A stretch of 57,643 bases of DNA from Gloeophyllum trabeum ATCC 11539 (lineage: Eukaryota > Basidiomycota > Agaricomycetes > Gloeophyllales > Gloeophyllaceae): positions 77,945-135,587 of the forward strand of contig NW_006920415.1 in assembly GCF_000344685.1 (NCBI RefSeq), in the 5' to 3' direction. A model generated the notes under the pieces. The model was not told the DNA's origin. It was given only the letters and a program-made list of their open reading frames with translations, and searched no databases. This document shows positions 23,321 through 34,880 of this stretch, piece after piece. A program made the position numbers and the translations under genes. Each line of letters starts with the position of its first letter. The stretch's first letter is position 1.

Positions 23321-25562
23321 ATGGCTGACACCGACCGTCGTGCTCTTCACCCCCACTTCAACCCGGACCAAGCCAACAGCAGGGTCAGCGGAGACACGAT
23401 GCTCAATGATCATGGCAGCTCGATGAACGAAAAGTCCGTCGACTCTAGCAACGACAAGATGAACGGGAAGACGCGCACAGACGCGGAGGTGCAGCCCGTG
23501 CCTATGGGACGGGTACGCACGAATGAGTTTGACGTGTACGGAGATGAGGAGACTGCACAAAGTGAGTGTTATAATGGAAGGAAGGATGCTGAGGATCGAG
23601 TGCCGCGTAACCCAGGATTACTGCAATCAGTGCTCTTGGGATTCTCCATTCGTTCCTCCTACCCTTCCCTCCCGAGCCTCGCGGTTGTGAGGAGCGTACT
23701 AATCATGGTTGGCGTGGTTCACAGTCAAGTATCGCACGATGCACTGGTGGAAAGCCGCTGCCTTGATGTTAGCAGAAACCGTTTCCCTGGGTGTACGTCC
23801 TTTCGCCCCTCTATCTCCCGTGTAAGCCACTCACGCGCAGTTTTAGATTCTCTCTATACCCTCAGTTTTCAACTCCCTAGGCATGGTTGCAGGGTGTATA
23901 CTCGTAATCGTACGCAGCCCCCGCCGCCATCTCCGTTCGATTTCAGCTAACCCGAAATCCAGTCCCTCGGCACTATCGCGACAGCGACCGGATACACCAT
24001 GGGCCAGTTTAAGCTGCGCTACCCGCACGTGCACAACATGGCCGATGCGGGCATGGTCCTCGGTGGACCCGTTTGGCGCGAGATCCTTGGTACAGCCCAG
24101 GTCGTCTTCCTAGTCTTCATCTGTGGAAGCCACGTGTTAACAGGGCTCATCGCCTTCGACACCAGTGCGTACAGGCCGTAGTGGTCCTGAGGCTATCACA
24201 ATACATAACACGCTAATCTTCACTCAGTTACCTCGGGCGCGTCATGCTCAGTCGTCTGGGCAGTAGTGACTGCGATCCTCGGTTTCGTGTTGACGATCCC
24301 GAGGACGTTGGATGGCATAAGCTACCTGAGCGTAGCGAGTTTCATCAGTATAATGTGTAGGTGGATCCCCTTCTCTTCGACTGGGGGCGATGCTCATCGT
24401 ATCTTCCCCCTAGCCGCGGTGCTTATTACAATGATTGGCGTGGGCCTCATCGGTCATCAGGGTGGTGTTGGCGTTACCAGCCACTTGAACTTCGCCCACG
24501 GATTCCTAGCCGTGACCGATATCGTGAGTTGACCACCATTTTTTCCAATCTTCAGTAACCTAACAGACAGTTCACGCGCTAGATATTTGCGTATGCGGGT
24601 CACGTCGCCTTCCTCACCTTCATCTCCGAGATGAAAGACCCTCGAGTACGCTTGCCTTCCGTGGCATCCCTTTCTTCCTATTTTAACCCAGGCTGCTCCA
24701 GGACTTCCCAAAGGCCCTCTACGCTCTGCAGATCGCCGACACGACGCTCTACCTCATCGTCGGCATCGTCGTCTACGCGTTCACGGGCGCTAACACCGTC
24801 TCTCCCGCGCTGGGCAACACCGGGAGGACGCTCCGCAAGGTCGCCTACGGGATCGCGCTGCCGACGATCATCATCGCGGGCGTCATCAACGGGCACGTCT
24901 GCGCGAAGCTCGTGCGTACCGCTCCCAATGCCATGATGTAGGGCGGTACTGACGGGATGCGTGCAGGCTTTTGTGAGAGTGTTCAGGATGAACGACGGGA
25001 GTGTCTCGCCGCACATGAGTAGCCATACGAGGACCGGCTGGCTCAGTTGGATCGGGATATGCTTCGCTATCTGGGCGCTCGCCTTCATTATCGCGGAAGT
25101 GTGCGTACACACCTTGCCGCTGTCAATTGCAGTTGCTGGATACTGACGCTCGGCACCTCCACAGGATCCCCTTCTTCAACGACCTCCTCGGTGTCATCAG
25201 TTCGTTGTTCGCGAGGTACGTTCTCCCCCCACATCACCCTCGGTGCCCATGAACCTCAATATCCGCGTGTATAGTTGGTTCACCTACGGCATCTCCGGCA
25301 TTTTCTGGTTCCACTTGAACCCGCCCGGCACGCGATGGACCACGACCGGCCGGAAGCTCCAGACCATCTTCTGGGGCTGCATCGTTCTGGTACGCATCTC
25401 GTGTCTGTCTCGTTCAACTGCGCTCACTGACCTCGTCAATGGCAGGCTGGAGCGTTCATCATGGTCGCCGGGCTGTACTCCAGCATATACAGCATCGTCG
25501 AGGGGTACCGCGACGGTTCCTTCCCGAGCCCGTTCAGCTGCGTTAACCGCGCCCTGACATGA
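23321..25562 (+). CDS. AAAP-family amino acid transporter (Aa_trans)
   Basis: Twelve exons: 23321-23561, 23725-23792, 23847-23909, 23963-24164, 24228-24356, 24414-24523, 24583-24645, 24702-24911, 24967-25100, 25165-25215, 25275-25389, 25446-25562; 500 aa, all phases agree. A polar cytosolic N-terminus of about 80 residues precedes about eleven hydrophobic segments. Family landmarks in order: KYRTMHWWKA, ETVSLGILSIPSV, YPHVHNMADAG, GSHVLTGLIAF, PRTLDGISYLSVASFISI, FAYAGHVAF, VAYGIALPTIIIAGVINGH, FNDLLGVISSLFASWFTYG. This matches fungal neutral amino acid permeases of the Neurospora MTR type, which bring amino acids across the plasma membrane with protons. The substrate is inferred from the family only. 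The gene looks intact. Confidence 0.93.
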
Positions 25563-26461
25563 TAACGAATGGAAGGATAGGAGGATGGATTGGATAGTGA
25601 TGCGGAACCTAATGCTAAAACGAATACATATGTACAAGTGCTTCCTCTGTATAGAATATACCTCCCTGTAATGACCTGCAACCTCTAATTTATTCGTACA
25701 ATCCTGGGAATTATGGGGCACGCTCAGACAGCTCGGGGACGCTATATACAACGAGACGCTTTGAATGGGACAAGGACGGCCACGACTTGCAGGTTTGTGT
25801 CGTCTGGGCGATGAACAGCGTATGCATGGCCCGAATGGCAAGGGGGGGCAATACTCCGAAGCTTTCGGACGTCCGAGCACCGCATCGCAGGAGAGTTCAG
25901 TGGGAAGCAGGATCTGTAACCATCGGAATTGGAGAGACACGTGTAGCCGCGGATGGAATGGGGGGATGGAATGGGGAGTCGAGTAGGATTTCAAAGGCGC
26001 AGATATGGCGACGTGTAATAATGAGTGCCCATTCGCTATCCGGAATCGGGCAAGGTTGAGAGACCATTCCATTGGTATCCGCATGGTCGTGTCTTTCCAG
26101 CACCTAGAGGCTTTGAAGTCCATCCCATAATAGGTGGTCTCGGTGGCAATGTTCCAATTTCTGTTGCGGTTGGAGGCTGGGGATTGTGCGGACAGGTGTA
26201 TGTCAACGAGAGGAAGCGGATGTAGTGGGAGTGGGAGTGGGTACAAGAGAAAGGCGTCTGGGACTCCAAAGATCACTGGACGTCCCATGTCTGGTGGATA
26301 GGGATATGAGTAGACTCTGAGGAAAGATAGTTCGGTGCGCTTCAAATGTTAAGACAAGGGATGGAAAGCCAAGTGACGGCCGTGGCACCGATCTTTCGTA
26401 TCCGTGCATGGCCGCCTTGAGATCGACAAGTAGCGAAGCCACAGAACTAGAGCCTCCTTGT
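25563..26461. other. Convergent intergenic region, no gene
   Basis: Between the 3' ends of the transporter (plus) and the cyclin (minus). A 353-codon minus frame covers 26345-25284 but overlaps the transporter exons, is rich in low-complexity Ser/Pro/Leu and has no domain. I treat it as chance. Some G-rich short repeats lie near 25950-25990 (GGAATGGGG). Confidence 0.5.
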
Positions 26462-27578
26462 TCAGTAGGAAGGGGATTTCTCCTCCCTCGGGATCTTGTC
26501 ACGAGCTTGCGAGCGAGGCCGAGCGTGGCGGTGAGAGTACCCACTGCTGATGAAGTCGCAGAAGAAGATGATCTCCGTGAAATTCTCTTCGACGAAGAGG
26601 ACCTCTGGGATCTTGAAGTCCTCTTGTATAAACCAACCGTTCAATTTATCCAGGGTACGGTTGGCAGCCTCCATAGCGCCAGGGCAAAGCTGGATCTCCT
26701 GGCCTAGAATGAGGCACGCTAGCAGCAGTACACCCTGTCCCATGTCCGAGGGGGCAATATAAATCGCCTCTTCGTGGAAGTACGCGAGAAACCCAATAAA
26801 TTCGGCTAGCCTTCTGATCCTATCGCTGCCTATCTTATGCGCGGCCATAAGAGCAGAGACCCATTCGGGTATGGTGATATATCTAATTTGAAAGTCCAGG
26901 GTCGTTAGGATGTCTAATTCCATGTCGTGGAAGTCCCGTCGGGTATATCCCAGCTCCTTCCTGGTGTTGAGACAGGGATACAGAGTCATGATATCGGAGA
27001 GGGTAAGAGCCTCCCCTGGTATTTTCTCCATCTTCGATGCGATCCACAAAGAAGTGCACGCAGTCAGCAGAACTTGGCACGGTTCGAACTCCTTACTCCC
27101 TCTGAGACATTTCTTGGTAAGGTACCGAACGGCAAGCATGAACGCGAGATGGATGGTTTCGCTGCGTATAAAACGTTTGGGAGGTGGTTGGAACGCCACG
27201 AGTCCGAAGGACACGAGCTTGAAGGCCAGCAGCAAAGCTCCAAGCAGAAAGCGGCGGCAGATACATAATTTTCGACGCGTGTCATGGTCAAGGGAGGTAT
27301 CGTCCACAGGCGCAGTTGTTGTCTGGGAATACAGTCCGTTTCAATCGAATAGGACATTGAAACAATTGAGGGTTCACCTCAATCTGCCGGAAAGTCGCCG
27401 GTTCATAGCGATCGACATCATCCAAAAGATCGTCCTTATTGTTTGTGGGGCTTCGGGCAGGGCAAAAGGTCGATATACAATTGCAATGCAAATGTGGCGG
27501 TGGTGTATCCTTCAGGCGGCGACTTTTCGAAACTCGATAGTCCTGTGATTCGGATGGGTTCTTTCGTTTCGAAGACAT
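26462..27578 (-). CDS. Cyclin-family protein, two cyclin folds
   Basis: Exon 1 27578-27378, intron 27377-27323 (GTGAAC...TTCCCAG, 55 nt), exon 2 27322-26462; 353 aa. Without the intron no ATG opens the main frame. The N-terminus is basic (MSSKRKNPSES) and probably nuclear. The first cyclin box runs from about residue 105: FIRSETIHLAFMLAVRYLTK, then VLLTACTSLWIASKMEKIPG, LTLSDIM, and a FHDMELDILTTLDFQIRYIT closing helix. The second fold follows (EWVSALMAAHKIG ... YIAPSDMGQGVLLLACLILG). Cyclins bind and activate cyclin-dependent kinases; this one is diverged and I cannot give a subclass. It is convergent with the transporter. The two single-fold relatives at 21386 and 29990 probably arose from this type. 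Confidence 0.82.
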
Positions 27579-29989
27579 TTTGGCGGGTTATAGAACAGTA
27601 GAACTGTGAAGAGAGAGAGAGGAGAGAGTTTATGGATCAGCGCGTGGTGGGCGGAAAGCGGTGAGTAGGCCACACGCGTGTCGTCACACTTGGTCACGGC
27701 AGTCTTCTAAGTGGCGCAGTGCTAAATTCGCGTTCCCATATGGTTACGCCTGGTGCTTGAACGCACACTTGCATGGGACGTGGCGTGTTCCACCTCGGGG
27801 GATAAGTCAGTTGCAGAACTATTTGCAGTGGAAAGTCTTAAGGCCTGCCGTGGTCAGAGAACCCTGCAGCAGTGCGGAAACACTCGTGCCGAACGAGAGC
27901 CTTGAATTACTGTCATTCCAGAATACATTTAATCTAGGATGATAAACGTGATAAAACAATTATCCCCTCCCTGACGGTCGAAACAACAGGAGACGAGGAA
28001 AACGTCAACATATAAAAAGGTACTGACACCGCAAGAGATTAGTCGCATTACGAATATTATTAGATGATTGGCGGCGAAGGTATCAACGGATAAAATTCTG
28101 AGTCAACCAAGGTTCGTCTAGTCAACTTGGAACGGCTAGGGAACTCACAATACGAGGCACTCGCGAAAGAATAGAACTTTATTGCTTAAAGAGAGCCCTT
28201 GTGTTCCCTAAGCCGCACCAGTTCTTGACCGGAACGTTTTCCTGAAGGAGCGCGTAACGGGACGAACTCAGGATACTTCATGGAGCGAAAATGCCGCCTC
28301 TGTCATCGGCAGAATGAAATAAGAGGTCATAGAGTACGCATGCGCCAGACAATGAATTCCAATCATGCTCAGATGTTCGTGTTCTGCAGGGTTGGAGGAA
28401 AAGCCAGTCCAGTGAGGTCAACGTCTTTCATTCTCGCGACGGACGTAGCAACCAGCGGCGCCGAAAGACAGTCTAAGCAGTGTATAATCATGCACTGCGT
28501 CTTTACAAGTCTGAATCTCGTTGCACCAGACTGACAGACGTCGAGGATGAAGTTTTGAAGAGTTACCAACGCTCAGCGTTGCCAAGCAATGGCGTTGAGG
28601 AAAGGTGAAAGAGCGGGTCTTTCCGCATCCTTGTTTGACTCATCCGATTTGTCCCGCTCCTCCTTCGACGTCGACCAAGCGGACACACGTTAACAACTGA
28701 GAGCACCATCACGACGTAGCTTTCATCCCGAGCACAGCTAAGTTTGAGTCGCATACGATCCACAGGCTGTTCTCTCCTGTCCCTTTGCCTCGAGCCGTGA
28801 TATACCGTGGGATGGAATCCTGTCGATAACCTCTGAGAAAGATGCGATATGCTCGAATTGCACATAGGAATATTATGCTTTATGACTGATCAACGTACAC
28901 GCCCACCCTGTGATTGTTACGCATATTCTGAACACTTCACGAGCCTAACGGCCCGTCTGGATTCGGCGCAGTGATACCAACGGCCATATTTCAATTTGCT
29001 CTCACCCAATCTTGAGGTGCGTTCTTCACATAGTGAAGCATATTCGCGCGTTCCTGACGAACACACGAGACAGCGGGGTGGGATGCATATCAATGGCTTG
29101 ACGCGACACGAATGATCTTCACTGCGCGGAGTCGCATCATTCATAGGAGTGCCGAATAGGGACAAGATTGTACGTTATTTACTTCTCCTTGTACAGAGTT
29201 CAGGGAGAGCACATCCGCCTAAGCGGTTAAGAGTGATCCCTCAATGGTTTGGTTGTGTTCCCCGACCCGGGGGACTCTCGTTGTCGAGATCCTGGTGCGT
29301 CCGTCACGCCAGAATTGAAGCCGGTACAGGAAGATGGACCAGTAAAGCGCATGGAGTAATGCTGTCTGGAATAGAGGGTTGGTTTGGACGAGCCCTCCTG
29401 GTTCTCTTACGGTGTGTTGCATTCTGACAGTCAGTCGAATAGGCCGTCACATTGCGCAGGCTCGTTCGGCTGCGCGCTTCAGGTCAAGTTAATGCCTAAG
29501 CGCAGCGACAAGACCGCATAGAAAACATACATGAAGGCCAAGGTGGCATGCGCCATGCTAGGGATCGATCATGCAGCTCCCCATTCGGTAATGTCAAGTG
29601 CTGCGCGCCCTTGATCTTTCCTGGCTCACAGTTTCATGTCGTCGTCGTGCAATGAGTAACTACAGGGTGGTCTGAGTGGTCGGCTAATCTGGAAGACGTA
29701 TGATAAGTTGATACATGTTCATCTCGAGCTTCTGACCAATCACACGGTCGCGTGTGAAATGCCCCGTGAGTATGTTCTTTCGACGTACCACTAGTGGCAG
29801 ACCGTTCAAAAAAACATTGATCAATACGAAACCTCTGACTGTATTTGTAGGTCCAGCCGTTATCTCGGCATCTGCTATCTAACAGGAATTGTCCCTTCGC
29901 GGTCATGTGATGGGCGCGTAGGTGATAAAGTCGGGATCCCACGCTTTTGTCTCTCTTCCATTGCCACACTTCTCCGCCACACTGTCAAG
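27579..29989. other. Intergenic, no supported gene
   Basis: About 2.4 kb holding the promoters of the cyclin (minus) and of the next cyclin-like gene (plus). Frames are short, and none shows a domain or a plausible splice chain. A 100-codon minus frame at 28865-28563 was considered and not supported. Confidence 0.45.
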
Positions 29990-30666
29990 ATGAACTCCAT
30001 CGCAGACTTGCTCAAGCAGCTCCAATTGGACTCTCTCGATATACCAGCGCAATGCGCCGATGCAGTCCCCAAACAAGACACACCCGAGGAGTGGCTTCGT
30101 TTCTACTGTCAATGGGAGCGCGACCGCAATCACGATGACTTCGTCCGCAAAGCGGCGTCGGTCTTCATCAGCGTCACTCGGACAATGCCACAACTCCTAT
30201 ATACCCCCTCCGCTCTCGCAATGGGTGCTTGGATGCTCAGCCGATTCCTCTGTGCGGAGGGCCGCACACGGTTAGCTGAAGACCAGCATGCATTCGAGGT
30301 CATGACGGTGCTAGACCGTCACCTCCGCAATAATCACGAAGACTTATACCACGATCCACCGGAAATTGAGGAGGAACTCCGTCCCGTGTTGGATGATATA
30401 TGCTTGCTCTATGACGCCAGCCGGGACTATGTGCCCCCCATTCCTCTCACTCTGAAGATGTATAACGAGGACGTTCCACTGGCAGAAGAGTTGAATAAGT
30501 ATAAGTCTGATGCTCGTCGTCCTGGAATTACCCTCCGCTCTTTCCCGAATTTCCTCGATTTCGCAGTCGGCATCGAACACAACCCAGATTGTAGGTTTCC
30601 CAAGGTTTCTGCTTTCTATCGCTCACTTAACTATCCATAGGGGTAGACGCATACCCGTATCTGTGA
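29990..30666 (+). CDS. Cyclin-related protein with only the C-terminal-type fold, second copy
   Basis: Exons 29990-30590 and 30641-30666 (intron GTAGGT...CCATAG, 50 nt) give 208 aa. The core YTPSALAMGAWMLSRFLCAE, the AEGRTR turn and VMTVLDRHLRN align with the gene at 21386. The EEWLRFYCQWERD start aligns with EQWLASLLHLPHS there and with EWVSALMAAHKIG of the two-domain cyclin. The intron sits at the same place, about ten residues before the end, in the same phase as in the 21386 gene. The first cyclin box is lacking. Function unknown; a kinase-independent or regulatory role is conceivable. Confidence 0.7.
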
Positions 30667-30997
30667 AAGAACCGTCATCCCGCTTGAGGTGTATAATCCG
30701 CGTGTCCACAACAGCGCCTACTCACAGGGAACTGTATTCCATCCAACACTAGTCTACGATCCTTTACGTCTCTTCTTCATTCTCCCGCGGTGACCCGTGC
30801 TAGATCTTTAACTGTATCGCCGTATCTTGTATATCTTCTGCATCTGTGATGCATGCTATCGTTGTAGGCTTCCATCACTTGTATCATACTGCTGGTACTA
30901 ATGTGTTTATATTCTCTGAGTACGCATGACGCTCCCTTATTCTGCTAGTTCTGTGGGCTGTTGGTCGCAGGTATATCCAGTGGATCTCGCCTCATCA
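30667..30997. other. 3' flank, no gene seen
   Basis: T-rich downstream region of the cyclin-like gene, probably containing its polyadenylation region; no open frame of note. Confidence 0.4.
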
Positions 30998-31202
30998 CAG
31001 CCGTTTGCAGATTGATGGGCCCACTTTTCAAAAATCATTTACAGTCGGACCACGTCGGACAAGCAATTTTAAGTCCCTGAGAGACGGAAATCAGACCATC
31101 AGGACTTCCCTACCTTCTTCCGACGTCCCTGGGACGCACTCCGACGCACTCCGACTATACGCGATTTTCTGGATTGGTGGTCCATCGATCTGCAAACGGC
31201 TG
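30998..31202. mobile_element. Small inverted-repeat element (MITE-like)
   Basis: The ends are inverted copies: CAGCCGTTTGCAGAT at the left (30998) and its complement at 31188-31202, extending with a few mismatches to about 25 bp (TTGATGGGCC against TCGATGGACC). Total length 205 bp. No convincing target duplication; flanks share only CA. No coding capacity. Class unknown. Confidence 0.55.
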
Positions 31203-31651
31203 CAATGCTCTGGACGCCATCAAGCTGAGAAGGTACCATCATTCCATCACTGTGTAACATTTATCTCGGTAACCGAATCTTGTCTCGCGTCGTAAATTAC
31301 CCACGAGATATTCGTCCTTTATGTCGGTGTCCTCATTATACGGGCTCTATGATTGATCGAATGCAGGTAGTTTTCTGAGCATCCAGTGTCCCTCGAAGGA
31401 CTCTTCTATGCATCCGAGGATACGCTTGCCAATTCCTGCAGTAATGCTCTTCGAAATTCAACAGCTACAGCACTGTCCTGACAATCGGGCTGGTATGACT
31501 TTATTAGTATTACTGTATAGTGACCCTGCGAAGTAGCTGCTACGCAAATAGTAACTACGCTATCCCCGTGAATAAATATCGATGCTACTTAGGCTTCGTA
31601 AATGAGTCTGTGTACATCCTCTAAACATCTCTTCTGACATATCCCGACCCC
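31203..31651. other. Intergenic, no gene seen
   Basis: AT-rich sequence between the MITE-like element and the 3' end of the minus-strand membrane protein gene. Nothing recognisable. Confidence 0.4.
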
Positions 31652-32405
31652 TCAAGCGCGCCTACCAAACACGCTCACCCTCGGGTTCCACCGAGCATGC
31701 AGGGGCTCCATCACGACCCTGTTCGACAAGACGAATAGGAGGGTATAGACGAAGATGATGAATATGGAAGCCCAACCAATCCATGCGAACGCAACAAGTG
31801 CGGTGAGGACACGGCATGGTCTGTAGACCCAGCACCATGATAGATTTCCCCAGTACGTCTGTAGATCATCGAGGACTATACTTAGCAAATGAGCAGTTAA
31901 TAGACAACTTGCCACGTACCGTGGCGATCGCAGCTCCGACAAGCCACAAAACGAACAGAATCAATAGCCCAATCAGTTCCCCACGGAAGCGGGAAATCAG
32001 GCGGCGCTCGTATACACCCGAAATGACGTGGATGCTATGAAAATAGTAAGCGCCATGTCAAGGATAAAGGAGGAGGAGCACTGACATGTAGGCAGACCAG
32101 AGAAGTGTTAAAATCGAAGTCGCGAGCAGCTCTGCCACGATAGGATCTAATTGACAGTAATTGAGTCCGGATAGTATGTGAATACAGCCGTCTGTACGCA
32201 CCGTAGAAGTCCACGCCGTCATGAAGGGGATCCCCCAGAGGAATATGGGTAGTGTAGTAAAGCCTCCATGCCGTCAAACCCAACAGGACAGCCGAGACAA
32301 GCCACTGTGACCATGTCGGTCTTCGTCAACGCCTATATAGGAGTATTACGGGGTACTTACGAGCCACGAGTACAGGAGAACACGAAGGTGCCAAACAGCA
32401 GGCAT
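31652..32405 (-). CDS. Four-helix membrane protein, uncharacterised basidiomycete family
   Basis: Five exons: 32405-32361, 32304-32202, 32146-32086, 32034-31920, 31858-31652; 176 aa, phases agree. Four hydrophobic helices: around LYSWLWLVSAVLLGLTAW, IVAELLATSILTLLWSAYII, IGLLILFVLWLVGAAIAT and LVAFAWIGWASIFIIFVYTL. Loops hold YYTTHIPLGDPLHDGVDFYD, YERRLISRFRGE and NLSWCWVYRPCRVLTAL, and the C-terminus has EPLHARWNPR. I recognise this as a common four-helix agaricomycete family with MARVEL-like topology; no function is established. The exon 5 acceptor (CTACAG at 31859-31864) was chosen because it restores TYWGNLSWCW; an upstream TATAG would shift the frame. Confidence 0.82.
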
Positions 32406-33253
32406 TGTGAGATGTCGGGCGCTGGTTAAGGGATGAGCGACAAGGACGGTGTGGGTAACAGGCGATTAGTGGTATGCAAGTGACGCACCGTTTAAGTAGT
32501 CATCGGCTGCGGTACAGAGATAGTTCCATGAATTAGGAGTGCTTGAAAGGCATGTTCATTACGTAGCGACGCCCCACCATAAGTCCCAAGTTCAGAACTG
32601 TCTTGAGGCCCAAGGAGGACCGGATCCTGAAAGGAAGGCGTGCTGCCCTGGTCGATTGTGCGTCGAGATTCAGGCTTGTTCGGTGACTCCGTACAGCTTT
32701 CGGGGATAGTATCAAAGTCGTTCGATTCTGCGTGCTTCCATCGCCTTCAGTACACTGACTCGTGGCCTAAGTTAAGATAATGTCGACCATGTTGTCGCCT
32801 GGCTTGATCCGGATGCTGTATCGACCCTTAACAAGGATTCATTTGCGATGGTGCCCGCCCTATTTGACGTCAATTACGAGCCTTCCTCGAGGCATAAGTC
32901 CCTATATTTAGGGTATAATGCTGGAACACGAGGCAAGAGGCTTCCACGTGCTGATTGGTGTGGACTCTTGTGGTGGGAAGAGCGAAAGCTGTGTATCAAC
33001 ATCTAACTCACGCGCACAGATAATCTCAACGAGCCTCGATGATCAGGCTACCCAAAGAGCATTGAGATGTATAATCCACGTTGCAGAGCCGCGAGTAGGT
33101 GATCAGCAAGATGCTGCGCAGGCAGATATTTGCAGAAGCAGTCAGTAGAGGTTGATCATCATTCTTCGGCGGAATGGATGTCCCCTCCGTTCGAGACTAT
33201 GTAAGCCCAGCTCGGCGCCTTGTACCATAAAATAACGAATCGACTCACTTCGG
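32406..33253. other. Intergenic, no gene seen
   Basis: Upstream flank of the four-helix gene and left flank of the foldback element. Short frames only. No clear regulatory motif. Confidence 0.4.
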
Positions 33254-33262
33254 GGATATACA

Positions 33263-33584
33263 CAGGCTCCTAGAACCATCCGTCTCGCGTCCTCGATCCT
33301 CTCTGCTAGGGCGTGTGTGAAGATGTTATCTAATATGGCTTATATAATATAGTTTATTTATAGTTGTATTTCCTGATTAAGCCGAACGGTGAGGATGAGG
33401 ACGCTATGAGACGGCTGGCCCAACTCGTCGTCCGAGGTTTTACCGGAATTATGTAAGGCGGCTAAGCGACTAACGACGCGTCGGTTTATTGACGTTCGTC
33501 GACTGCCCGATTTGGATTTCGAGGTGGCTTTCTCGTCGCACCTCAGCCGCCCTTCGAGCATCTCCTCTGCTCGCCGCGCGTCGA
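33263..33584 (+). repeat. Left terminal inverted repeat, 322 bp
   Basis: Exact inverse of 33956-34277 as far as I compared. It holds a 67-codon frame reading inward to outward on the minus strand (33561-33358, starts MLEGRLRCDEKATSK). Its conservation only mirrors TIR identity and is not evidence of a gene. Confidence 0.9.
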
Positions 33585-33955
33585 GGGGACATGGACATTG
33601 TAGCTGTCAATAACAGAATATTGTATATCTGAATTGTTGACTGCAAGTACTTCCGGTGAGCATGAGTAGGTACGGGAATCCTCCCACTTCAACAAAGAAA
33701 GCAGTGAACAGATATTTACCACAATAGTGCGGCAGCTACTGTCTCTGTATTTTTATCAAAGTTAAAGTAGATTTATATACACAATCTTCAAAGGTCTGGG
33801 GTTACTTTGCATCGAGGAGCCTGGTACTTGCACTTTTCAATGTATATAGAATAATCTATTCATCGAAATACATCGAAAATACAGAGCAACAGCTACTCAT
33901 GCATTACTATCAAAACAGTGTTTTCTATTTAAAGATCAGATTGTATGCCCCGCCA

Positions 33956-34277
33956 TCGACGCGCGGCGAGCAGAGGAGATGCTCGAAGGGCGGCTGAGGT
34001 GCGACGAGAAAGCCACCTCGAAATCCAAATCGGGCAGTCGACGAACGTCAATAAACCGACGCGTCGTTAGTCGCTTAGCCGCCTTACATAATTCCGGTAA
34101 AACCTCGGACGACGAGTTGGGCCAGCCGTCTCATAGCGTCCTCATCCTCACCGTTCGGCTTAATCAGGAAATACAACTATAAATAAACTATATTATATAA
34201 GCCATATTAGATAACATCTTCACACACGCCCTAGCAGAGAGGATCGAGGACGCGAGACGGATGGTTCTAGGAGCCTG
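33956..34277 (-). repeat. Right terminal inverted repeat, 322 bp
   Basis: Inverse of 33263-33584. The inner edge ends at TCGA (33956-33959), where the two arms stop matching; the outer edge is followed directly by the 9-bp target duplication. Confidence 0.9.
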
Positions 34278-34513
34278 GGATATACAGTGCTTTAGCCCTA
34301 TGATATCGTTCGATAGATTCACAATAAAGTGCCACTTCCTTAGTCAAAGGGACCCAACTACGTCGACGGTCATATTGAAATGAAGTATAAGGATGGAAGG
34401 CCGGACTTCTGTACCGAAACCTCCTCGGCGCCGCCCTTACGCCATATTGCCTGTCCGCAAGCGCTCTCGGACAGGTGGCAAAACACGGGAAGCACACCAA
34501 AAGGCATGAGAGC

Positions 34514-34872
34514 AGGACCCCTGATTATCAGTATCGAGGCTTTGTGGAAACGCGGACAAAAGTTGGCCATCTGAGACCCCTCAGGCCTGATTTTTCGCGG
34601 ACAAAGCGACCGATTTTGGGAGCCCAGCGGCCAACCCTTATTTTTCCCGCGGACATCACCTGCCCATTTTGGGCAGGATTTCTCGGCATACGCCGAGCGC
34701 GGGAAGATTTCAGCGTTACCCACGCCACAATTCCCAAATATGGAAGGCAAATCGAGCTGGCACCTGATTTTTCGCGGACAAAAGGGCGTAAAATCGGGAA
34801 ATTTGGCGCGGACAAAGACGCTGAATTTTGGGCATCTAAAATAAAGCCTCGATACTGATTATCAGGGGTCCT
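34514..34872. mobile_element. Non-autonomous DNA transposon, AGGACCCCTGA family, copy 1 (359 bp)
   Basis: Inverted ends of about 30 bp: AGGACCCCTGATTATCAGTA at the left and its near-exact complement at 34843-34872 (one mismatch). Flanked by a perfect 8-bp direct repeat ATGAGAGC (34506-34513 and 34873-34880). The interior has subterminal GCGGACAAA units in alternating surroundings and no coding frame. An 8-bp duplication fits hAT-like elements and also the Zisupton-type KDZ transposons of mushrooms; the TIR alone does not decide. Same family as 39565-40468. Confidence 0.88.
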
Positions 34873-34880
34873 ATGAGAGC

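Larger units (their letters stand above)
33263..34277. mobile_element. Foldback / Mutator-like non-autonomous element, 1015 bp
   Basis: Two terminal inverted repeats of 322 bp (33263-33584 and 33956-34277) appear identical; a 67-codon frame inside each translates to the same protein. The element begins CAGGCTCCTAGAACCATCC and is flanked by a perfect 9-bp direct repeat GGATATACA (33254-33262 and 34278-34286), a target-site duplication. Long TIRs with a 9-bp duplication are typical of Mutator-like elements. The 371-bp middle is AT-rich and codes for nothing. A transposase must come from elsewhere. The TIR start resembles the short elements at 55934 and 57369 (CAGGCTCCTAAACCATCCGT), so it may belong to the same wider family. 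Identical TIRs suggest recent activity or homogenisation. Confidence 0.88.

Noticed and set aside
25284..26345. 353-codon minus-strand frame
   Set aside because: It overlaps the last exons of a well-supported transporter gene, is low complexity and has no domain.
33358..34182. Identical 67-codon proteins at 33561-33358 and 33979-34182
   Set aside because: They are the same TIR read in both orientations; identity reflects the inverted repeat and is not evidence of a gene.
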